DNA of 64,000 nt from Mytilus californianus (lineage: Eukaryota > Mollusca > Bivalvia > Mytilida > Mytilidae): positions 5,084,001 to 5,148,000 of the forward strand of contig NW_026262659.1 in NCBI RefSeq assembly GCF_021869535.1, written 5' to 3'. Position 1 is the stretch's first letter; every line of letters starts with the position of its first letter. The notes below the pieces were generated by a model. The model saw nothing but the letters and a program-made list of their open reading frames with translations, had not been told where the DNA came from and searched no databases. The position numbers were made by a program, and so were the translations under genes. Below, piece after piece: positions 24,701-36,700 of the stretch.

Positions 24701-27700
24701 CTCACATGTTGTCCATAATTCAACAATCTCAATATATAATCTCACATGTTGTCCATAATTCAACAATCTCAATAATTAGTCTTACATATTGTCCATAGTT
24801 CAACAATCTCAATAAATAATCTCACATGTTGTCCATAGTTCAACAATCTCAATAATTAATCTCACATGTTGTCCATAGTTCAACAATCTCAATAATTAGT
24901 TTCACATGTTGTCCATAATTCAACAATCTCAATAAACAATCTCAATAAATAATTCCCCATGTTGGCCATAGTTCAACAATCTCAATAAATAATCTCACAT
25001 GTTGTCCATAGTTCAACAATCTCAATAAATAATCTCACATGTTGTCCATAGTTCAACAATCTCAATAATTAATCTCATATGTTGTCCATAGTTCAACAAT
25101 CTCAATAATTAATCTCACATGTTGTCCATAGTTCAACAATCTCAATAAATAATCTCACATGTTGTCCATAGTTCAACAATCTCAATAATTAATCTCATAT
25201 GTTGTCCATAGTTCAACAATCTCAATAATTAATCTCACATGTTGTCCATTGTTCAACAATCTCAATAAATAATCTCACATGTTGTCCATAGTTCAACAAT
25301 CTCAATAATTAATCTCACATGTTGTCCATAGTTCAACAATCTCAATAAATAATCTCACATGTTGTCCATAGTTCAACAATCTCAATAATTAATCTTATAT
25401 GTTGTCCATAGTTCAACAATCTCAATAATTAATCTCACATGTTGTCCATTGTTCAACAATCTCAATAAATAATCTCACATGTTGTCCATTGTTCAACAAT
25501 CTCAATAAATAATCTCACATGTTGTCCATTGTTCAACAATCTCAAAAGAAAATACATGTAAAAGTATATTATAATTTAACTTTTAAGCATAAACTATAAG
25601 TTAAAGTATGTTAATTCTTTAATCATTTATAAAAGATAAATAGATTTTAAAGATAAGTGTTAAATTAAGATGTTCAAAAAGAAGTTATCCAGTACCACTT
25701 AAAACATTTGTTTTCCACTTTTTTAACTATCATTTATGACTCTGAAAAAAAAATTGTTGAAGTAGAAAACATCAACTAGCTTTTCATTTATGAAGATATT
25801 GTGATTGATTTTAATATGGATAAAGAAGATACTGGGTAATCATTCAATGAGACAGCAACTCAACTACACAAACAAACCAAACATAGATATGTGGATGTCA
25901 ATACTGTTAATTCAGAAATTATTGCGTGCATTTATTATTGCGATTTTTCAAAAATTGACAAGAATGCGAGTTTAATTATTGCGATTTCAGAAAAATCTAC
26001 ATACAGATCTATGTTTTAGTTATCAAAATGCGAGTTCTTATTATTGCGATACTCATCTAGTCGCATTATTCGCATTAATAAAAACCTCGCAATAATTTCT
26101 GAATTTACAGTATACTATCTTTAACAATAACAAGTGTCCATACCATAAGACAAGCTTAAAATTATGAAAAGTCGAAACAACCCATGAATTCATGCTTCAA
26201 ATATATAAGTGATAAATGTGAGGGTATATGTCAGTGAGACAGCAACCTAGTGACAAAAAACTAACCAAAAGATACTTTTTCAATGTTAGCATCAACACCA
26301 ATTTTCTTATCAGAACAATAAATTAAAAAAGGCAACAGCAACTATTTATAAATTATTACATATTACATTTTCAGTTGTTAAGAACATGTTCAGAACCAGA
26401 TCTGAGTAAACTGTCACAAAAAGATGTAATAAAAGTAGAAAGAAGAAGTCTAGAGTTAGAAAGAGTTAAAGAGGTGATATGTTATTTATTATCATTAGTA
26501 TGCTGCATACCCAGGTTCAGGGAAAGACTGTATGGGATTCCTTACTGCTAAAGAAATGTTCATTTATTTATCAAATTAAATTAGGAGTCCTAGGCCTGTT
26601 ATTAAAATACCAAATCAAAATTTCTTTGAAAAAATAACAGCTTCAAATTTGCATGTTTATATGTGTATTTAGCATTTTATTGTCTAGCCTGCTACTTGTG
26701 AGACATAGGTATTACTATCCGGCGGCTGAGGCAGCGTAAACTATTTGTATAAAGCGTTATATTTCAGAAGGTAGAAGACCTGGATGCTTCATACCTTGTA
26801 TACAGATACCTTATGTTACGAAAATTCTGTCTGTCATATGTCCATTGTCTTTGACCTCATTTTCATGGTTCAGCAATTGCTTGAAAAAAATTAGTTTTTT
26901 TGTCATGTGAATTTTACACTTATTATGAGTAGTAGGATAACTATATTTGGTATATGGGTTCCTTACAACGCCTACATGTCCGTCAGACAGGGTTCACCTG
27001 ACCTTGAACTCATTTCATGGATCAGTGATCAAGGTTAAAGTTACGTGATTAGGTCCGTTTTCTCAGATACTATTAGCAGTAGGTCAACTATATGTGGTGT
27101 ATGGAATGTTTGTAAGGGGTACATGTCAGTCTGTCAGGTTTCATCTGAACTTGACTTCATTTTCATGGTTCATTGGTCAATAGATACAAGAAGAAGTGGT
27201 ATGAGTGCCAATGAGACAACTCTCCATCCAAGTCACAATATGTAAAAGTAAACCATTATAGGTCAAAGTACAGCCTTTAACACAGAGCCTTGGCTCACAC
27301 CGAACAGCAAGCTATAAAGGGCCCCAAAAATGACTAGTGTAAAACCATTCAAACAGGAAAACCAACGGTTCGAATCTATATAAAAAACAAGAAACACTTA
27401 TGAACCACATCAACAAACGATAACCACTGAACATCAGGTTCCTGACTTAGGACAGGTGCAAACAAATGCAGCGGGTTTAAATGTTTGAATAGGCGCCAAC
27501 CTTCACCCTACCTGAAACAATAGTGTAACATCACCCATAGAAAGACAAACTATAAAATATCAATTGAAATGGCTTAACTCAATCAAAAGACATATTAACA
27601 AAAACAAGTGAACATACACTGAACGAATAAATTTGATCTATGACACAATGTAAATACAAAATTGAAAACAATATCAAAAAGACAACCATAACTTTGGATA

Positions 27701-30700
27701 AAATGCCACCAAATAAAACAATGTACACAGGTAAATAAAAATAATTTTGTTGTAAGGTATACATGGAGTACGGAAATAAGTTTTACAAAATAAATAATTT
27801 TGTTATTTCTAGTATGAAAATTTATCGTCATACTAAACATTTATCAAAGATGGTATATATTAAAAATAGTGAGACTAGATATAACTCTGAATAAGTAAAC
27901 ATTAAATAATGTTAGGTTTTTGTGTTTTGGTCAATTTCTTAAATACTAATAGCAATAGGTCAGCTATGTTTGGTGTATGGAACAATTGTAAGGTGTACAT
28001 GTCTGTCTTGCAGGTATTATCTGACCTTGACCTCATTTTCATGGTTCATTGGTCAATGTTAAGTTTTTTGGGTTTTGGTAGGTTTCCCAAATACTAATAG
28101 CAGTAGGTCAGCTATGTTAGGTGTATAGAACTTTGATAATGTTAAGTTTATATGATACTTGTAGTAAAACCTTCATGTTACAGAGTTTCAACATAAATTC
28201 AATGATAAGTAAAACAGGCGAGACATTTCAGCGTGTGCACTCTTGTATTATTGTAAGCATGCACTAATGAATCTATATAGAGCTTGTGATTTTATTAAAT
28301 ATCTTACTCCAAATGCACCCATTATTTATCTCGCAACTCATTCAGACCACAAGGCAAGAAAATAAACCCTTTAAATGTGTAATAAAAAAGGCTCCTTAAT
28401 TTAGTAAAAAAGATAATTGATAGAAAAAAATCTATCACACAAATAGCATTATCATAACTCCTCCTACTTTCCTGAAGTCTCTCTGTTGGGTCAACACTCT
28501 TCCCTGTTTAGCTGCCAGGGAGAAATCTGAAGTGTGATAACCCCTGATCATACCCAAAAAATTCTGAATGGAGGTTGCATTTCAGTGGGTTATTTTAGGT
28601 GCAATGTTGCAATATTCCATAAGATTCTGTTCCCTCTATAGTACTTAGCATAGGCATATATATAACTTGAATCAAAACACACTTTGTACTTTTATCAAAT
28701 CAAATTAAATACTAAAACTTTATATAAGTGAATGTTATTGGAAGTTACAGTATTATATCAACTCATCAGTTCACATAAAATAGAATATAAATTGTAACAC
28801 AGGATGACGATGCAGAAGATGAAGAATCAAGTGAAAATAAAGATAAAGATGATGAAGAGAATGAAGAAGAGGAAGATGTGTAAGTCCCAGGCTGATAGTC
28901 TTGGAATGTTAACTTAAAATTAGAAGATGTTGTATGCTTGCCAATGAGACAACTCTCCACCAGAGACCAAATGACATAGCAGTTAAATCAAATATATGTC
29001 ACGGAACAGCCTTTAACAATGAGCAAAACAGATACCACATAGTAAGCTATAAAAGGCCCCTGCATGACAAATGTAAAAATATTCAAAAGATTAAACTAAT
29101 GGCCAAATTTATAACAAAACGATTTACGAAACAAATATGACAGACATGAACTAACCAATATAATACTATCAACCCATTTTGAAACTTAGTGATTAACCAT
29201 GTGAGGAGTGTTGTTACTAAATTCTACTCTATATTTTTAATTATCATATTTTCCACATTACTAGATATAAACAATGCCTATTATAATACCCTTATCTCAA
29301 AACTTCCATAAAATCTTCAATACTTAATGGAACTTAACCCGAATAATTCAGTCCCTCCCCGTGATAGACTCTCCCACTCGCGAGGGCCTGAATTCTTTAT
29401 ACAATAAAAACGCATCACGAATCCAGGATTTTGATTGGTGTTTTCTGTGAGAGAGAGCCAATCAGCTAATTGCTCAATGTTATCGAGATAGGTAAATCCC
29501 GAGCTAATTCCAAATGATTATTTGACAATTTTTTATTGACAAGGTCTTCAGGCGTTAATGTAGCCATCGTAGAGCAGTGGAATATAACGACTGAATTATT
29601 CGGGTTAAATGGAACTGTGCACCTCCTGTTGATTTTTTAAGTGTTGATGATATTTATAAATAGTTTTGAGATTTTCCCTTAGCACAATATGGACTGTAAG
29701 TAGACACCTTGTATCTAAACTTTTACAAAGCCTATTACTAAATTTAAGTGAGACTCACACCTCTGACATTAGAATTTGATTTAAATTAATGTTTTATGGG
29801 ATTTCTTTCACATAGGAGAAGCTTCCTTTCTGTTGAAATGATGCCTATTTGAGTACCTAAGTATAGTTTGATATTGTATTTCAGTGATGAAGAAGAATAT
29901 GAAGAGTTAATGAGTGTACGAGAAACCATGGCTAGTCTCTTATTGAGGGAATGCAGCACAGGTGAGTGAATGAGAAACCATGGCTAGTCTATTACTGAGG
30001 GAATGCAGCACAGGTGAGTGAATGAGAAACCATGGCTAGTCTGTTACTGAGGGAATGCAGCACAGGTGAGTGAATGAGAAACCATGGCTAGTCTGTTACT
30101 GAGGGAATGCAGCACAGGTGAGTGAATGAGAAACCATGGCTAGTCTGTTACTGAGGGAATGCAGCACAGGTGAGTGAATGAGAAACCATGGCTAGTCTGT
30201 TACTGCGGGAATACAGCACAGGTGAGTGAATGAGAAACCATGGCTAGTCTGTTACTGAGGGAATGCAGCACAGGTCAGTGAATGAGAAACCATGGCTAGT
30301 CTGTTACTGCGGGAATGTAGCACAGGTGAGTGTACGGGAAACAATGGCTCGTCTGTTACTGCAGGAGCAGGTGAGTGAATGAGAAATAATGATAAGGGCA
30401 TTTGCAGAAAATGCCAATCTTTAAAGAAAATTTCCTTTACGTAACTGCCAAGGAATTTTTACCTTCTTTCGACTGATATTGTCAATTTCTGAACATGAAA
30501 TATCTGTTAATAATTTTATCTGATAAGGTATAAAGGATTAAACTATATTACAGATGATGATGGTTCAAATAAAGGAGACACAAACAAATTCAGATTGTCT
30601 GCAGCAAGCAATAAGGAGAACGACATTGAAGAGGAAAATGATGATAAAAATGATGATGAAGAAGATGAAGAAAATAAGGAAGATGAAAATGATGAAGATG

Positions 30701-33700
30701 AGAAGGGAGATGACAATGAAGAAGAAGAAAATGGTGATGATGGTGATGTAAATAATTACGCTGAGGCCTTAGAAGATGCTGAATATAAAGATGACAGTGC
30801 GTTGTTTGAATCAGGTAAGGAAAAGGAACGTTTTATTTTGGATAGTAAAGGTATGGTTCTTAGAAAATGTGGTACCAATCCATCGAAACAATTTTAAAAA
30901 TTCTTGTGAAATTTGATTTGAGCAGTAGTTTTAATCATCAATTCACAGATTCTGTCCCTTGGTGTCATGTACAATTAAACAGAACAGCTGTAAGAAAATA
31001 ATTTTTAGTAATATTTCTATCTTGAAACAAATGAAGCAGTGATTTACCTGAATTCGTAGACATATAACCACCCGCTATTAGGTAGGCATTGATATTCTTT
31101 GATTTTCTAATTTTGTGGATCTTAATTCAGCATGAACTTATAAAAAAAAATTTACAATAGAAGTGGACACTTTAGAAGAACAAAGGTTTGCATAAACAAT
31201 TATACCTTAAGATACCGACGTCAAGGTCTCCAAGGTCAAGGTCATAGTTTCTGAAAAACTATGCCATCAGGTCGATATTAACTATACTCTCTTATATAGA
31301 AGGCATAGCGTATGTGAGCTTCCTGACTTAAGGATCTTTAATTTTCTGCTTGTGAATAGTGTCAAGAGTAATGAAAACCATATTGTATTTTAGATGAGAG
31401 TGATGTTGATACACAGTTTGGAGATGATGACGATGATTTTGATTTGTTTTCACGGTTGGAAGAATCTCGAGCAGAATTGGAAGGTCATCTAGGTTGTGAC
31501 AAATTTCTAAAAGTATATAAAACAGTACAGGTAAGATATCCTAATTTGATTCTGATGCTCAGGTATAACAAAAAGTAAAGCTAATATATGGTGCTAAAAT
31601 TGAAAAAGGAAATGTATTAAATATGCTAATATTGAGAATAAGGAGTAGTCAGAGTTTCTCTGAAAGATTTTAAAAGTTATTTCATTTGCATTCAGATTAA
31701 AAAAAAACTTTACACCAAATGTTTATTTTATATTTAATTATGTATTAATAAAAGTAGCTGTTAATAAGTACAAATTTAGTGTAAGAACTACAACAAAACC
31801 TTTTAAAACTGTTTTTAGTCCACTATTGACGAAGTTGAAGGGGACTTTAGGTTTGCACTCTGTCTGTCTGTCTGTCAATCTGTCAGTCCGGTAAATCAGT
31901 TTTCCAGACTTTTTTTCTTCATGCTTGAAGATATTGATTTGATATTTGGTGTATTGTTTTATCATGACAAGTTACAGGTCAAGTTCAATTTTCATGATTT
32001 TAGCTTTTCTCCTTGTTCAGTGAAAGTCCTTTCCCTAGAATTAAATTTTTGATGAAATACTTATTAATTACTAGATTTCTGTTCAAAGGGAAATAATTCA
32101 TTTTCTAAAAGACATCGTATCAATGATAAATTACATTTTGGATTTTTTTCCTTTTCTTTAGTAAATTGTTTGAAGAATTTAGTGGTAGGTTTGTTTATTA
32201 TTTTATGTAGTTTACACCATGACAAGTTATAGATCAAGTTAGAATTTTGTTCCATTGCAATGAATTTTTAACCGGTAGGGGACTATGTATTGCCATGCAA
32301 TACTCACAGAATGCTTGTTAACTTTTTTTTGGAATACTTTCATACTGTGACATTTTAATTGATATGTCCTCTAAAACTCTATTGAAATGATGTCATTTTA
32401 GATCCAACTACATGGAAGCAATCCCTCCAAATCTCTATTGTAATGATGTCATTTTAGATCCAACTACATGGAAGCAATCCCTCCAAATGTGTTAATTGTA
32501 TTTTTTATTGAATGAATTACAGGCTCTTCAAGAAGATGAAGATGAGAATATAGAAGATGGGGCTAAATTAGCAATGAACATGTTAGGCAAAGATCAAGAA
32601 CATTTATATCCTAAAATATTCCAACTAGTCATGGCGGATGCAGCATTTACTGAAGGTAAGCTGTGTACATGTTAGGCAAAAATCATATGAACAACTATAT
32701 CCTAAAATATTCCAGCTAGTCATGGTGGTTGCAATTTTCACTGAAGGTAAGTCTTGAAGGTAAGGAAAAGATCATGAACAATAGAGTAGGAGTTATTGAT
32801 GGCTGCTTAATGTCCAGTGGCAAGTGTTTCGTGGTATTCAGAATATGACGTGTAAATATTATATTTATAATTTGATGGATCTAAAAGGTGGATTGACCTT
32901 TAGGAGCATATCCATATATACAAATGCATCCAGATGAGGTGAAAAGGGAAAGGTCAGTCTCTCAGTTGCTATGAGAAATAGACCATCAATATTTTGTCTT
33001 TATACTTGTTTTAAGGTGTACATGTTCAGTTATAAACATTTAAGCAGGTGAAACATTTCAGTGTGTTCACTCTTGTTTAGCTCAAAGTAATAATTCTGTC
33101 AATTTTTACACATGATGCAAAGGTGTATCTCAACATTTTGGTCTCAGCTTGTAAATACTAGTTATACAATATTTAACTTTGGGTTCCAAGAATCTAAAGG
33201 CAGTGGTATTAACTACTGCATTTATACTTGTGGTTGAAAAATGTAAATTTTAAGGAACTTAATAAGAAAATTTATACACAGGTGAAGATGACTAAAGGTA
33301 ACATATCACATTATATTGATGTAGTGTGTTAATGTATAAAGCTTTAATACCTCTCTTTTGCTAAAATTAGAGGAAAACATTTTTTTTTTCTTGCTAGATG
33401 TCTGCTTTAGTGCTAGATATTTACTAAGATCATTGATAGAAATATTGTAAATGGTAGGCTCATATATCAATTCTTTCACTGAGATTAAGTAAGGTAGGTA
33501 TTATCAACAATGAGTTGTCTGAAAGTAAGTACCTAGCTTATTTTATTCTCTAAAAAGTTCCAAAAAATGATTTCTTACATAGGAAATCAGCTGATAGGTT
33601 TTGGTCAAATGTTCAAAGACTTGATTAGAATGTGAGAATAATGATACTGCATAACAAACAAACCAGAATTTTATCCTCATACGACTGTTGTTGAATTGTG

Positions 33701-36700
33701 TGAGAAGTCCATCATAATCTGCCTTTGAAATTTTATGATTGTCTTTTTTTAATCCAAATTAAATAACATACCTATATATATAGCTATTCAGATAAAAGGC
33801 TTTTTATTGATTTTCCAATTGACAGAGGTTTTGGTATTTTATCCCATTTAAAGATGAGTTTATTTTGATACTTTTTGATTTTGTTATTCTTTAACCCTTA
33901 GACTGCTGCATTCATTTCTATTGTACTTCTGTGTATTGCTGAATAAAATTTTAATCACTGATGAAATAAACATGTTTACTTACAATTGCAATATCTTTGT
34001 AAATATTGAATATTCATCAATAAAAGTTATATAAAAAAGTATTGTTATATTCTGTATTTTTTATTTATTTTATTTTTGTGTGAGTCTCTGGTCATTTATT
34101 ACCTGTACAGGTGCAAATAGAGGTAAACAAAGGTAAATTTTTTTTCTTCATGTTTTATTAACGGGAATCCATCAATGTAAAAACTTTTCAAAGGTATCCA
34201 TGACTTCAGAATTGAACCAATATTGTTAAAAATCTCTTTTAAGAACTAGTTCCATTGTGACTATCAAAAGAAAAAAGTTTCTTCTCGGACCAACGTTTTT
34301 TTTTATGCAACTATTTTCCGGTATTTTCCTTCCGACTTTCAACTTTTACTTCCATGTACAAATATGTTTTAACAACAAGTTCATTGATATAACTTTCGTC
34401 AATAAATAATCTTGACAAACATAATGTTTGAATCTATTGATGTCAGTGATCAATATTGATTCACAGTTGAAAGGTGCAATGATAAACATCGCAAATCCTG
34501 TTTCATGTCATCCATTTCGAACATCGTCTGGGGAATCCCCGTGGTTCCCGCTTTAAAAGTCTTCTGTTCGCAGTTTTGCTAGAATGTTTCTATTTCCATC
34601 TATTATATCTTCTGTTCTCGTCCAAATCATTTATATTGGCCTCCGCTGTAACATCGTTAGCATTGAAATACTTCTGAACGTGTTGGCCATCGCTCCAAAC
34701 AATTTCCGCCATTGTGTTACTTTTTTCATCTAAATTTTTCACTTTCGGTTTCATCGCTTATACCTGATTTAAAGTCAAGAGAAACTTGAAAGTACGCCGA
34801 ATTTTAACCAATCAGAATCCATACAAGTCTAAACTGCCGCAATCTCGTGAATATTGACTCCGCCCATTCCATGGTAACTGTGTAAACAAATGAGATACGG
34901 AAACGACAATAGTCGGGCGTAGCAGTAGCGGACTGCTTTATCGGAACGACAATAGTCGCGCGTAGCAGTCTAAGGGTTAATTGTTAAACTTGATATGTAA
35001 TAACAGAAGGTTGATTAAATTTTACATCATTGAAATGATTCATATATATCTTGATCTGGAAAAGTTTATTATGGCAAAAAGATTTATTCTATCAAACTTT
35101 TGTTTTGTTAAGATATATATCATACCATAAGTGGAATCCAGGTATTTTTAACAAGGATGTACTTCTATTATTCTTGTCATGATTAAGTAGGATGAAGTAA
35201 AAAAACTTTGTTTAAATGATAGAAAATCATAAGTCCCTCGTATAGATTTGATGTTTTCAAATATTTAAAGATTGAAGAAATTCCAGTATGTTTATTTTTT
35301 GTCTTTGTTCTTCTTCTATTTATTTTTTCTTTCTTCTTGGGTGATGGATTTTTCTTTGCTTTAGAATGTAGGAGGCATTCATGCATCCTCTCTCCCTTAA
35401 TTCCAGACTTTCCTATAAGCTAATATTTTTTTTTCTTATTCAAACATAATATCTATAATCTGTTATCTTTATTTTTCTCCTTACACAGTATAACATGTAT
35501 ATGTATTTAGTCTAATCTTCTTTTTGTTTATTTTTATGCCCCCTCAACTGAAAGTTGGGGGCATATTGTTTTACCCCTGTCCGTCCGTCCGTCCGTCTTG
35601 GCACTGCATAAGGATCTACTTTCCCTTTCATTCACAAAATCGTGTGTGATATTTTTCACAGAAACGCACAAATTGTTTGGTGAATGAAACACTTGTTATT
35701 GTTTCAGTATAGTTACTTTAGGTTTTTTGAACTATTGTGTGAAAATTTGAACAGAAAATGTACGAAAAAGTCCGATAAACTTAAAAAATTTGTGTTATCT
35801 GCAATATTATTGATACCTTTTCTGATCTGAGTTTTTATTTATAAACAGTCTGGTGCTGTTCTAAGTTTCTTTTATTTCTGTTTCTTGAGAAGAATTTGTT
35901 CAACCTGCTCAGTCACTATTTAGTGTTACAATTCATATTTAGACGCAACCTATAAATAGTGACCAAAAGGGTACCGACTTGGCATGAGAGAAGCTAGAAA
36001 AAAAATGAAATATACACATTTTCGACATTTTTTGTGGGACTATTATCTTGAATTAAGGAGATGTATAGACAGCTATTTATAGACCAAAGAGCAAATGAGC
36101 GAACAAATTCAGAGTGAGATGTGAATCAAGGATTCGAAAAAGGGGTTGCCCGGGGGGCCCAAAAATAGACAATGTTTGGAGTGAAAAGGTAAAATGTCAG
36201 CATTAACCATCAATGTAACCTTTATAAGGATTGACCCGGGCCAATCTATGAAGTTCTCTCCCAACTTGCTTGTACATCCAAACTCTTTTTTAAGCAGAAC
36301 TTTTACCATTAAATTTAAATTCTTAATTCTTCAGTCGTAAAGACAATTTGGAGAACGTAGAATAAAAATCATTATTATTTGTTTCTGCAGGACAGAGACA
36401 GAAAATGGAACCACAGTAAATGTTTTTATTTGTGTTTGCTTCCTGTAACCATACACTAAAATATTGTCTGCAGTGATGCACATTTTGGACAGTACAAAGT
36501 GAATTTAATGAATTCACTTTTTATTTAGTCTCTGATAAACTATTTAAGATGAATTTTGTCAGAATCTAGATTTATAAACTATACGTTAGCTTTCAAATTA
36601 TACTTCTGCTTACAGTTAAAACTTCTTAATAGTGGTTTATATAAAACAATAATGTAAAGTTTGTTTCCTTTTGGAATTTCTACACAAGATAATTACAAAA

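Noticed and set aside
24655-25535. Possible CRISPR array or coding repeat
   Set aside because: There are no spacers and no long frame; it is an intronic minisatellite.
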